DNA from: Siphonodentalium dalli
Lineage: Eukaryota > Mollusca > Scaphopoda > Gadilida > Siphonodentaliidae
Assembly: GCA_032622095.1 (NCBI GenBank)
Contig: CP136063.1
Span: forward strand, 272,917,426-272,981,425
Direction: 5' to 3'
DNA: 64,000 nucleotides
This document shows, one piece after another, positions 43,561 to 55,500 of this stretch. A program made the position numbers and the translations under genes. The first letter of the stretch is position 1, and every line of letters starts with the position of its first letter. Under the pieces are notes generated by a model. That model searched no databases. It saw only the letters and a program-made list of their open reading frames with translations, and had not been told where the DNA came from.

Positions 43561-45229
43561 ATTTAAAAACGTCAAATTGCTGTCAGTTGGGTGAGAGACA
43601 TGGGTCATAACTATTCTCAGAATTTGTTTAGTTTCTGATTACAACCAAACATATATATAATCATCGGCAGTATAGCATGCATCCGTGAGTCTAATGGGAG
43701 TGGTTTAAATAAGTCAAAAGAGGCAAACGCTGGTACAAATTTATTTGGCACCAATTTCCACCGAATTCATGCACGTTTTTCTCTAATGATATACCATGAA
43801 TTAAATCACATTTGGTGTCGTTTGAGTCGTGGATGGCGAGCGGATATGCACTATCATTGATAAGATTGCTATTCGCCTTTATCCACATATAAGTTATATA
43901 CAGTCACCCAGTGCATGTCCATATCATTTTAAGTAGTTTTGGACGTTCACATTTCACAATCCCGACATATGGTGACCCACTTAAATCCCTTGAACAATTA
44001 TATCTTCTTAACTGTCATAGTTATATGGGAATAGCAATCAGGGCATTCACAAAATGAGCTAGCAAAAAGAGATACACAGAAGAAGCATTGAACGTATATT
44101 TATCATTCTATTGAAGAGATACATATATTCGTGCAAACTGAGATACCCCGAACCGTCAGAGGATGGCATATATATTATAACATAATTGAGTCTGTTCCAT
44201 TCAATACAGTTTCCACAAAAAAGTTACAATTTGTCAAGAGATGTGGAAGGCCTGTTCAAAAATAGTGGTCACAGTGTGCAGTCAAATATAGTTCCTTCTG
44301 ATACACAAGAACATGCAGTTAGTAGCATAAGACTTTTCAGGATCCTCCCAATACTGCACATCTGACAAGGGTTTTATAACAGACTCCTCGACTGACATAA
44401 ACAACTCAAAATCTCGCTCTTTGCAGCTAATATTTATGTGCATCAACATTTCTTTTAAACTGAGAATATTTAGCCAATATATAGCACCATAAACAGAGGA
44501 GCATCTGGAAATGTCTGTGAAACATCTGTATCTTCATGGAGATAGCCAGGTGTCCTCGAGAACTTAGTCCAACCCACTAAATTGATTGATACATCTCAAT
44601 ATTTAAAACCCAATTATCATCTTTTATCGAACTAATGTGTTTATGATGTTCATGTATCATATAACGTCTAATGTATACGCAGTTGTAAATTAATACATAC
44701 TTCATTATTGTTGGAACGGATTAATCGCGACAAACAGAATGACAATTGACAAGGTGAGCCACTACTTATATCCCATGACTGTAATAATCATGTTTTATGA
44801 TGCTATTTGAATATACAATTTATGAGAAACGTATAACACTTTTAAGCAAGAGCATTCTCTATCCCCAACAAATATCCACAGCATACAGATGGTTTCTCAT
44901 CGCATTAACCTGTGCAACGCCGGGTAACCCTGCTAGTTGCACACTATTTACGTACCGTACAACATGTTCTGTAACATAATTTGGCTTTGTCTACATAATA
45001 CACCTCACAAAATTGACAATAACTTATTATTTATGATGGGTACACATAAAGGTCTCTGTGAAACAAAGGTCGGTCTATATTAGCCCCATCAGGCCAAAAT
45101 AGACCGATAAGTCTTCGTGACAATGTGTTCACTGTTGTTAGAGAGGGAACTGTGAATTCCTTGACTATTGTAATTTATTTTGTTTGAATATTTGTACATG
45201 TTTATTTTGAATATTCTCAGATTGGAATT
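43561..45229. other. fading R3 modules, then unassigned sequence
   Basis: R3 phrases fade out by ~43880. After that I see low-copy sequence. A palindromic ACCGATCGGT-type phrase family starts near 45067 (GGTCGGTCTA / TAGACCGAT). Confidence 0.35.
44895..44938 (-). mobile_element. isolated terminus of the TGACCTTGA-array family
   Basis: On the minus strand ACTAGCAGGGTTACCCGGCG matches the start of the 39577 copy (ACTAGCAGGGTGACCCGACT). No array follows. Confidence 0.35.
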
Positions 45230-46380
45230 TATCGGAAAGATGTTTGCGATTTACCGCAAAGGTTTGCGAATTATCGCAAAGTAGGTTGCAAGTTATTGCA
45301 AATATTTACGCAAAGGTTGTTTTGCGATTTATCACAAAGGTTTGCTCCCCTTATCACATATGTATACTGGCTGTGAAAGACCGATCGGTATATTTTAGTC
45401 CTACCAGGCTATTATAGATCAATAGGTGGTTTACCCATACCTGTTTAAGTGGTCTGATTTATAATGTTTACTTTAATTACACACAAATTAAGGAATTATT
45501 GCAGAAATTCCGCACAGTTTAATCCTGACCAGACATGCTTAAGATGTCTGAGTTATAACGTTTACACATAATCCAAATAGTGCCAATGCATATCAAATAT
45601 ATCTGCGATAAATCACAAATCATTGCAATAAATCGGAAACCTTGGCGATAAATCTGAAACATCTTTGTGATAAATCGCAAAGTATAATCACCAAGTAGTC
45701 CGCGTGTTATCAAACAGATGTTTGAGATTTATCGCACAATTGATTTGCATTTATTGCAAAGGTTTGCAACCCTTATCCAATTTTCATACTGGCTGTGAAA
45801 GACCGATCGGTCTAATTTAGCTTGATCTGATTATTATAGATCATTATGTGGTTTACCAAGACCCGTTTAAAATGTATGATTTACAAAATCTATACGGTTC
45901 AATCCCATCAGTACCAAAGCATAACAATATATCTGCAAATCTTGGTGATAAATTGCGAACTTCGGAATAAATCGCCAACATAATTGCGAGTAATCGCCAA
46001 ATAGTTTGCGATTTATCGCAGAGTTTTGCGAGTTATATCAAAGTGGTTTGCGATTTATCACAAATAAGTTTCCGATTCATTACAAATATTGATTTCAAAG
46101 TTGTTTTTCTATTTATCGCATAGTAGTTTACGATTCATCGGGCTATCATTAATCGATTAGTGGTTTACCCAGACCTGTTTAAGATATATGATTTATAATG
46201 TATACACAGTTCAAATCCATTAGTACCAACGCATAAAATATATCTACAAACCTTGGTTTGATATTTATCGCAAAGCAGTTTACGATTTATCGGGCTATCA
46301 TTGATCATTGAGCAAGTAAGTTGCGATTATCCAAAGTAGTTGCGATTTATCAATACTAATACAAGTAACATATTGCGGAT
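45230..46380 (+). repeat. array of TTTGCGATTTATCGCAAA palindromes
   Basis: Roughly twenty or more copies, perfect or near, of an 18-bp inverted repeat (TTTGCGA, 4 bp, TCGCAAA) on a longer ~350-bp module with GACCGATCGGT, TGGTTTACCCAGACC and TTTAAGATNTNTGATTTATAA. Perfect example at 45263-45280. Confidence 0.75.
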
Positions 46381-46735
46381 TATTCCATTTTGCACTGTGC
46401 AAGGGAGTCCTGTTATCTGATAAAATGATCTCGAAGAACCTCGATCGGAGTTTAGTACTAAACGTCGTGGAATCATTTACAATTTAACATACCACTTCGT
46501 TAAATTTGCCATTGTACAATTTTCCTATTTTCGGGGGCTTGGTACCTGGCAGGTTTTCCGCATAGTACATAGATAGTTGACACTCCAGACTACCTAGATA
46601 TGTACTCCCTAGTACCAACATACCAACATTTTGGTAATCCATAGTACCTGGATATTTGGTATTTTATCTGGTAGATATATCAAAATTAATATGAAGTTTG
46701 GAAATGATCGGCTGAGGTAAGTAGATAGTAAGATA
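46381..46735. other. unassigned
   Basis: Contains several GTACCTGG and TAGTACC phrases; no gene. Confidence 0.3.
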
Positions 46736-47625
46736 TGCCAAATAATTTCCTCATGCAAAGAGTGAAATCCAAAATGACTGCACGCGGACGTGTTTTATAT
46801 TCCAAAACGACTTGTAGCCCATGCCAAAGGATTTAGTAATAAAATAAGTACAATCCAAGATGGCTTCCAATGGCCATATTTTTGGCCGAATGACCCCAAA
46901 ATGACTCGTTTCCATATGCATGTGAATATTACAAAAATTCATGATGATCAGATAAACAGTACGGACTGTTGTCCGTGCTAATGGATTGAATTTTGAAATT
47001 CAAGATCGACGCTGGCGGCCATTCTTTTACGGAATGACACAAAAATGACTGGTTCCCATCTACATTTCAATGTCAAGAGCCATCACAAATTTTATAATGA
47101 TCCGACCAAAGATAGAATTGTAGCCCATGCCAAAGGATTTAGTCAAGCAATGAGTAAAATCCAAGATGGCTGCCGGCGGATATGTTTTATGGAAGAATGA
47201 CCCCAAGATGACCTTTTCCCATCTACATATCAATATTAGCATAAATAAAAAAAATTATGATGATCCTACCAAAATGTACGACCTGTAGCCCGAGCCAAAG
47301 AATTTAGTCATACAAAGAGTAATATCCAAGATGGCTGCTAGCGGCCATGTTTTTGGCCGAATGACCCCAAAATGACTCGTTCCCATACAAATTTCAATAT
47401 TAACATAAATGACAAATTTCATGATGATCATATAATCAGTACGGCCTGTAGTCCGTGCTAATGGATTGAATTTTGACAACCAAGATGAATACTGTCAGCC
47501 ATGTGTTTTGCCGAATGACAACAAAATGACTCGTTCCCATCTACATGTCAATGTCAACGGTCATGATAAATTGTATAATGATCCGACCAAAGGTACGACT
47601 TGTAGCCCATGCTAAAGGAAATTGT
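46736..47625 (+). repeat. ~155-bp tandem array carrying CCAAGATGGCTGCC
   Basis: Six units anchored by TGTAGCCCATGCCAAAGGAT or a variant (46811, 46967, 47110, 47290, 47447, 47601), 143-180 bp apart. Each also has ATCCAAGATGGCTGC, TTTGGCCGAATGACCCC, AAATGACTCGTTCCCAT and TTCATGATGATC. AAGATGGC resembles the YY1 core. Confidence 0.85.
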
Positions 47626-47649
47626 TGACGAATCACGAACACACATGCA

Positions 47650-47775
47650 CACATGTTTGTATTACCATCCCAACGAGGTATTGAACTCTATAACTACCAA
47701 CGGAGGTATACCATTGTAGTTAGAGACTAACAGGCGTCATAATTGTGAAGTCTTACCGCTCCCTTTACCTGAAAC
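47650..47775 (-). repeat. possible tRNA-derived SINE relic
   Basis: On the minus strand GAGCGGTAAGACTTCAC is box-A-like and AGAGTTCAATACCTCGTTGG ~70 bp on is box-B-like. The spacing suits a tRNA head, but both boxes are imperfect and no tail is evident. Confidence 0.25.
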
Positions 47776-48339
47776 CACGACCATGTAACAGTACTTGCAT
47801 CACAAATCATCAAACAACAGCAAACACTGCACCATCATTACGAAGTATATTCATAACCCGCCCATTTTCCATATACGGGTGACATACAGAGGTATTATAG
47901 CATCTATGTGTGTACCATCCGTATAATGTATATTCAAAGCAATACACGTTTACCGTACAAGAGGCGACGTGGTATAAATAACGATATGATGATATGAAAT
48001 ATGATTTGTCACGGCAATTCCGTTTGATTGCCCAAACACGAAGAAAATCTCGTTTGTCGCCGAAAGCGAACCGTCTCGTTTATCGGATTTCCACCGTCTC
48101 TTTATCGGAATTCCACCGTCTCTTTATCGGAATGCCACCGATCCTCACGTCGCAATTCTCCCCCCGTGCTTGGGTCCCATTAAAATGATTTGAAACACTC
48201 AATGAAATATCTGCGCACCAGTAGATTATTTTGTAGCGATTTTAGTATGATGAGAGTCAGAATGATGATTCTTAGCTTGAGTCTGGTAAAAATCAGCTGA
48301 TTTTATGTAGACATACTTTAGTTTGATTCTTGCAAACTT
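47776..48339. other. unassigned, with CTTTATCGGAATTCCACCG repeats
   Basis: Three copies of TTTATCGGANTNCCACCG at 48078-48135; nothing else recognised. Confidence 0.35.
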
Positions 48340-48343
48340 TTAA

Positions 48344-48823
48344 ACGCACACGAGGCCTTTAATTGTCGAAAATATTCATATTTGTTCCAAACACCGTTAA
48401 CAGAAAAACATTAAAACACATACAGTTTCGTTCATATATAACATGACCATCACGTAAAGAGCATGTTATCATAAATACCTACTATATTTTACCTAAGCAA
48501 GAGCCTGACTGTGTTACAGAAGACAGCACAGTGTTACTGGCTAATCACACACACATGGTATAAACGCTCTTTATTAGTTCCATATCAGGAATTTACCAAC
48601 AAAGAACGCTCTCTATGTTTACCATCATAATATAAACAAACACCAGAAAAGTAACTTTTTATGCTATTATTTACAATAGTCAAACATATGACAATAACAT
48701 ATTGTTTATGCGATATTTCTTATTTGTATACGGACAAAGTCTGTCTCCATTTTGATGTTCTTTCTGTTTGTAGCGGTTTTTGATATTTTCACAGGATACC
48801 CACCGCCAAGGCCAACCGTACCT
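48344..48823. mobile_element. TTAA-flanked MITE, copy 1 (480 bp)
   Basis: Flanked by TTAA at 48340-48343 and 48824-48827. The right terminus is GGCCAACCGTACCT; the left is ACGCACACGAGGCC. It is the inverted counterpart of 50812-51291, roughly 85-90% alike by eye, including GACAGCACAGTGTTACTGGC and ACGCTCTTTATTAGTTCCAT. TTAA duplication is typical of piggyBac and some other superfamilies. No coding region. Confidence 0.8.
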
Positions 48824-48827
48824 TTAA

Positions 48828-50807
48828 GGCCTGTTTGACATTCGCTTTTATCCATCAAAGGTGCTCCAGACACTTCATATCGCTATATTCATAGTAGTAT
48901 GTACATGTACCTTTTTTTACAAACTTTTATGTTATTTTGCATGACCGCACTTCGAAGAATTCTACAGCCGCTCATGCACTTAATGCATCAATTCATTAAA
49001 GAAGTACATCGAATTCTGCACTTTTATCCAAATTTTTATCACAAAAATTCTGGAAATACTAGTGAGTACTAGTGCTATACTAACATGTAGATTATTAAGT
49101 CTTTTCACAGTAAAGAGTTGTTTCCAAGAGAAGACAGACCAAAGCTCTTTAAGTTCCATATTTGCAGTGCTTTACACTGAGCATTAAGATCATCTCCTTT
49201 TATACACTGCAGAATATACTATGCAAACAACATGGTATAAATTATAATGAAAATGAATTTATTATTCCAGCCAATAATTCATTATCATTATAAATACCAT
49301 GTTGCTTGCATTGTTCATAGAACACACAAGGCCAAATTCATTCATTTGTTGCATATATTCTGTTGAGTATAAAAGTATGGCCGGAATTAGTGTAGCCTTT
49401 AATATGCTTGTAATACATGCATGTACTAGTACCTGTTTAGATCCAAGTTTTCCCGGTCCACAACTTGTGGTATTGGTTGGGTTAATGCTGTTTTTGACCG
49501 AGTCCCATCCCGATGTTCTTCTATAATGGACTTTACGCCCATAATTGTGGGCTGAAGTTATCTTGATTATGGCACTACCAGTATTTCATCAGATTGGGTC
49601 AAATTGACGCTTTTTTATAAGAATATAGAGGGCAGCCTTTCCCATGCAAGCATGATGATTTCAAACCTGCATATACTTAAAGTAATTGACCATCTCTAGC
49701 GTGGTGTTACCCCGGTAATGCTGCGGTATTACACTGCGGTAATTTCCAACACCATGGTAAGGTTACCGCTTGAACACAAAACAGTTGCACCACGGTGGAT
49801 GCGCTATGCAATTAAAATGCAGTGATTCTCCTTATATCTATGGAACTTAAAGGAATGGATGGCCTTCGCTACAGGTTATAATTTAAAAATAACATTTACA
49901 AAAAGTTTCCCAAGAATATACTAATAGTATAGAATAATGTTCATATGAATGCATTATTATCCACAAAACACACTTTGCTTCAGTCAGTCGTTTGTTTATA
50001 TACAGCACTTAAATAGTGAGCGATAAGCAAAACACTCAACGCCGTCACAATTTCCGACTAAATCCTGAAAAGTTACCCATAATTCTACTGTGTTTAAGGA
50101 GTCGATTATACCGGTACTTAGGGCATTACTGTATTTGATGTCCCAAGCTGTTGCATACATAAAAGACTTGGGATAGTACCTGAACAGTAAACATGAAATC
50201 TGCATGATTCATGAAACGGCTATTGAAACCATGCTGATGATGCTGTATATACACAGAATTACACAATTTTGTTTATGGGTTTGTTGATATGACACGAGTG
50301 CTAGCACAATGATAGAATGAACAGCACAGCCTAGAGTTCTATCTTTCCTCAATGGCACAAGTGCCGTATCAACAAATCCATTAATACAAGTGTCTTTCTG
50401 TGTTTATTACACATCACCTGTCCTATAATCTGTGCATTTAAAAATGCAGACTTAAAATGTTTATTGAGGCACATACAGGGCTTGTTTTGTCATGTCTGGT
50501 GATTTTTTTCCTATCGTTTGAACTGGATACTCAAATAACATAAATTTATATATATTTGTTTTGCAACCGACTGATTTGAGATAAATCTTTCTATTAACAT
50601 ATTGAAAATCATGTCAGGCGTAATTATTAGCAATCAATATTTTTGTTGCATATATAGGTTTATACAATTTTAAGAGGCAGAACAAGATACCGGTTGTACC
50701 TATCAGGCACTTTGTATAGTTTCATTTCGGGAATGTACACAGTATCTTGTTTGGACACTTACAATTTTAGAAACACATAAATGTAACGAAAATTGTTGTT
50801 TGTATAT
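48828..50807. other. spacer between inverted MITEs, no gene recognised
   Basis: A weak relative of the hAT-like terminus at 10316 may lie at 49440-49560 (ACTTTACGCCCATAATTGTG against ACTTACGCCCATGATTTGTG). Otherwise low-copy sequence. Confidence 0.3.
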
Positions 50808-50811
50808 TTAA

Positions 50812-51291
50812 AGGTACGGGAGGCCATGGCGGTGGGTATGCCGTGAATATATTTCCACCGGTCAAAAACCGCCACAAACAGAAAGAATATTAAAATTTAT
50901 ACAAATGAGAAATATCGCATTAGTAACAGTATGTTATTGTCATATGTTTGACCATTGTAAACAAAAGCATAAAAAGTTACTTTCCTGGTGTTTGTTTATA
51001 TTATGATGGTAAACATAAGGAGTGCTCTTTGTTGCTGAATTCCTAATATGGAACTAATAAAGAGCGTTTGTATCATTTGTATGTGATTAGCCAGTAACAC
51101 TGTGCTGTCTTCTGTAACACAATCATGCAGGCTCTTGCTTAGGTCAAATATAGTACTAGTAGGTGTTAATGATATCATGCTGTTTACGCCATGGCCATTG
51201 TATATATGAACGAAACTGTATGTGTTTTTCTGTTTACAGTGATTGAAACAAATATGAATATTTTCGACAACCATAAGGCCTCCCGTGCCTT
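50812..51291. mobile_element. TTAA-flanked MITE, copy 2 (480 bp, inverted)
   Basis: TTAA at 50808-50811 and 51292-51295. The ends AGGTACGGGAGGCC and GGCCTCCCGTGCCT form clean 14-bp terminal inverted repeats with one mismatch. It is better preserved at the tips than copy 1. Confidence 0.85.
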
Positions 51292-51315
51292 TTAAGTCAC
51301 CTTATTGTCTCTATT

Positions 51316-51316
<1 letters not shown>

Positions 51317-51387
<71 letters not shown>

Positions 51388-51390
51388 TAT
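51317..51390. repeat. (TA)n microsatellite
   Basis: About 35 TA repeats with one AGC interruption at the centre. Confidence 0.95.
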
Positions 51391-51394
51391 ACTA

Positions 51395-52125
51395 TACTAG
51401 AAGGTGACCCGACTTCGTCCGGGCTTTGACCTTGAATTGTCCATTTTGAAGGCCAAGGTCAGGTGGGGTCACGTTTTGACCCGTCCAAAACACTGCCCGA
51501 ACAGAAGTACCCGACAAAAGTACCCGTCGAAATCTATGCGTTTTTACCCGCTTTGACCTTGAATTGATCATGTTGAAGGTCAAGGTCAGTTCGGGGTCAC
51601 GATTTGATCCATCCAAAACACTCAGTGGACAAAAGTAACCCTATGTATCAAATTTCGTGAAAATTATATCAAAATTCGCGATTTGACCGTGAATTGACCC
51701 GATTTCAAGGTCAAGGTCTCGTCGCACGGGCAAATGAATATGCTTATGAGACTCCCCATACAAAAGTACCCCACACATACCAAGTTTCATCGAAATACCG
51801 TGATATTCGGGGTTTGACCTTGAAATGAACCGATTTCAAGGTCAAGGTTACGTCGCACGGGCAAATTAATAGGTTTATTCAACTCCCCGGCCAAAGGTAC
51901 CCCCCACATACCAAGTTTCATCGAAATCCCGTGATATTCTGGCGTTTGACCTTGAAATTACCCGATTTCAAGGTCACATCGAACAGGCAAATTAATAGGC
52001 ATATGTCACTCCTCGGCCGAAAATACCCCCACATACCAAGTTTCATCGAAATCGGGTCGGCCGTTTTCGAGTCCATCGATTACAGACACACACACACACA
52101 GATCTTCCAAAATATATAATAGATC
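51395..52125 (+). repeat. TGACCTTGA-type array, third and largest copy
   Basis: Starts ACTAGAAGGTGACCCGACTT; units ~127-132 bp. TGACCTTGA at 51427, 51554, 51815, 51947; TCAAGGTCA at 51580, 51705, 51836, 51968. Ends with ACAGACACACACAC and TTCCAAAATATATAATAGAT, like the 39577 copy. Confidence 0.8.
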
Positions 52126-52129
52126 TCGT

Positions 52130-52545
52130 TCTAGAAAAAAAATACTTAAGATAAAATATCTTGACGCTATTTCTTACTTTAGAAAATATTATTTCTTGTT
52201 CTAGAATAATTGTGTGGCTTTCTTAAATTTCTAGCTATTCTCCCAAGATAATCGCAGTATCTTAAACGTATCTTATCTTATTTTAAGAAAAATTAACTTA
52301 TGCAAGAAATACAATCTTTCCTACAATAAGAAATAAAATCTATACTAAGATTTGTTTACTAAGATTTTCTTACTAAGATTACTGTGTTTTCTTAAAGATG
52401 TTTTCTCAGACAAGAAATTTCCCACCCTTTCATTTCTTGACCTAGAAAATATTCTGGTCTTATTTTTCTAGCTATTCTCCCAAGATAATATCTCATTTCA
52501 AGTGTTTTTTTCCTGAATTGAGAAAATATTTTTGGCAGTGTGTCC
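52130..52545 (-). mobile_element. hAT-like MITE fragment (CACTGCCAAAAATATT terminus)
   Basis: On the minus strand it starts CACTGCCAAAAATATTTTCT and continues with CTTGGGAGAATAGCTAGAAA, which recurs at 52220-52245. CACTGC plus an A-run is a common hAT tip. No matching far end or duplication was identified. Confidence 0.4.
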
Positions 52546-55500
52546 GGGTTTCTCGACCGTGGCCGGTGAAGCAAACGACTTAGGAGTGCATAAGGGGTTG
52601 ACACTGGTCCCATAAATATGATATTCATTAGGCCATATCACGACTTTGCCAGGTTTCTGGTGTAACACTATCCAATAACAGCTCGTCAGCCTTGTTTTTG
52701 TTAGAATATTATAGTGTGCCAGGAAACATATCATTATTCAAGTGTTCAAAAAGAGACTGAATTTCAGTAGTAAATTGATGGCCCATCTGTGACTCTTTGT
52801 CTGTATTGCACGCGTATGGCGCAATTATTCCTACATGGGAATCATTCAGCTTGCTAGAAGCATGTTTCAGTGAGTCACACTGAGCTGAGTCATCACATAT
52901 GTGGGCGCCGGTATGTTGTCTCCTGGCTAGATCAATAATTTTATAATTTTATAAGCTTACGGAGTATTTCAAATTCTCAACAGATATATTCATTCTCTTC
53001 CACCCACACTTCCAGATAATTGAAAGAAAACCTATATGCTCTCCGTGACTGATTGTATTAACTCTTATATATTTACTCATACAAAATAGATATTGTTCCC
53101 CATTTCAAGAAGTCATATTTCTTGAGGTCATAGAGCGGTACACTGGGTGGCGAAAACACAATTCAGAGGGCTAAACTACCGACACCGAACATAACTAGTT
53201 ATTGTCAATTGTCAGAAGTCTGTGCTTACCGTATTTTCCACTATGTCTTTGATAAATCTAAGCTGCCAATGACGCCCACATTTGCATTACTGTGCATACA
53301 GTGTTGTCTTGTTTGCCATTGTGTTTATTTGTCCAGTTGAATAGGTATAGCATCAGCGACGCGGTTAGAGGTCACATCAAACTAGGCCTAGAAAAGTAAT
53401 GTGCAACAACTCATTTCGGTTGAAATTCTTCTCAGCGAGTAGCTCACACTTTGCGCACGTTGGAATATTCCAACCTATCTCACTGCTATGGCTTGATATA
53501 TGTTCCATCGAGTAATTCATTTTAGTCATTAGACATTCCAAAGATTGATCTGAACAGCTATTTTGTGCTCCAAATATTGGTTGGTAATATTATCGTATCG
53601 TGATGTGTCATACTTTATAATGCAGTATTATATGCATATATATAACGTTACTAAATCTGATCGACTGTGTTAGTGTCTGGTACTACTTCAGTATGCGACA
53701 CGTCGGGATGGACACGTTAAAGTCCAGTCCATTTAACTTATAACGTTCCTGATTAGATGGATGGACTATCGCAACATTGCCCAATGCCCACACTAAATGG
53801 ATGATTTAGACATACGAGTAACGGTAACTGTCCTTGACGGTTAGGTGACATACATGTACAACACATATAATAGTTAACAGCTTCATGATCTGCTTGTATC
53901 GTGAAATATCGATATGCGTTGTAGGTAAATGTGACCAAAAGCCATCACCGTACTCAATGCGGTTGGAATCGTGCACATGACAGTGTTAAGCATTAGTTCC
54001 AATATTGCGTTTATGAATCGATTTATCACGCGTTGAAGTAGTTAATAAAGTCCGCAGTAGGAGCACCTGTGTAGAGGAATGCCCCGCTGTTGAACTATGA
54101 TAATGATTCTTTTCCATTGTTTGTTTATCATGGGTCTTCCCTATAAAATGAACTCAACAGTTCCACACATTTCACAACATACAGAATATTTGTATCGTTT
54201 CATTGTAAGTCATTTGGAACTCCAACGAAGGTATGTATTATATATGGGCTGTAATCGTCAAAATTGTCTTCTGACAAAATATTCTATATTCACTATATTG
54301 TACCTAAAGTATTTTATTAGTAGAAATTCACGAGAAAGGTCTTTGGTGGGGTTCAATGTGATACCGGTCGGGGTAAGGCCTTGACCTTGTGGAGTCGCAC
54401 ACGCAATAAAAAACAATAATTTGTTTCTCCAAACATATATTTGCATTTAGGTTTGCATGTGCTGTCATCAACGCTTTACAAAGCACATTTGATTTTTGTT
54501 TTATCCCAGCACGGTGAACATTGTTTTACAAACCAATTGTGCCAATCGTATTACATAATAGCTAAATGTGGGTGTGTGATATCCCGCTGGATAAAATTGA
54601 CGCGGTTCCGAGTTAATTGACTCATTTGGAATTTTGCAAGTCGGCGCTATGTATAAACAGAAAATCTGCCAATCATGCAGTATACGCGCCTTCACTCTGA
54701 ACATAAAATAGTTCCGATGCCACGCGTGCAGTTGTCAATGTCCTGATGTAGATGGTTAAATTAAAGAGAGGTAGACTCAATCACGTTGTGATGCGACGCA
54801 GCCGTGATACAGTGGCCACCCATTATGGTTGGTCTGAGAAAGTCGGATTGGTAAAATAAGTTATGGACTTGAATTTATCGTATGACTTGCACCTTTTATT
54901 TTGCCACAGGTTCACTCTGGTCGGGAAATTTTTTTGGTCAATATTTTGTCCATTTCTTAAATTTTTGGACCCTTTTTTTATAAACTATGACAAAATTGAA
55001 AAAGCTAAATTTGGGATCGTAGAAAAAACGGAATTTGAAACAAAACTTTAAATAGATATGCGCTCAAATAACTAAACAATTATGAGTTGGATAACAGAAA
55101 AAACACGGATGGGAACTTCAAATACTGAAATAAGTCTAGTCGGTAACGTTAAACACAACAGTATAGTGTTGAAACTTGGTTAAGAAAGTACTTCGTTCTA
55201 GTATGTATTCATCATTGTTATAAGTTATTATGTTACTTTATAAGTTACTTTACATAAATTTTGGTTCACAAACAGGCCAGCGACCGATTACATGATAACG
55301 GATTAAGAGTTTCACGAAAATTTGATAATAATGAAAGAGGCTAGTGTTGAATACAGCTTTGAAACATTTTGGCCAGACATTTGATTTGGTCATACTAAAA
55401 ACAAAATTGGCCAATTTGGCCACCAGTAACGTTAGCATTGGGTATTTCACAATTTCAGTTGCTATCAGTTAGTGCTCGGTAACAACAGGCTATAGAACAA

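Noticed and set aside
45890-45910. Box-B-like GGTTCAATCCC
   Set aside because: No box A upstream at tRNA spacing; the phrase belongs to a repeated module.
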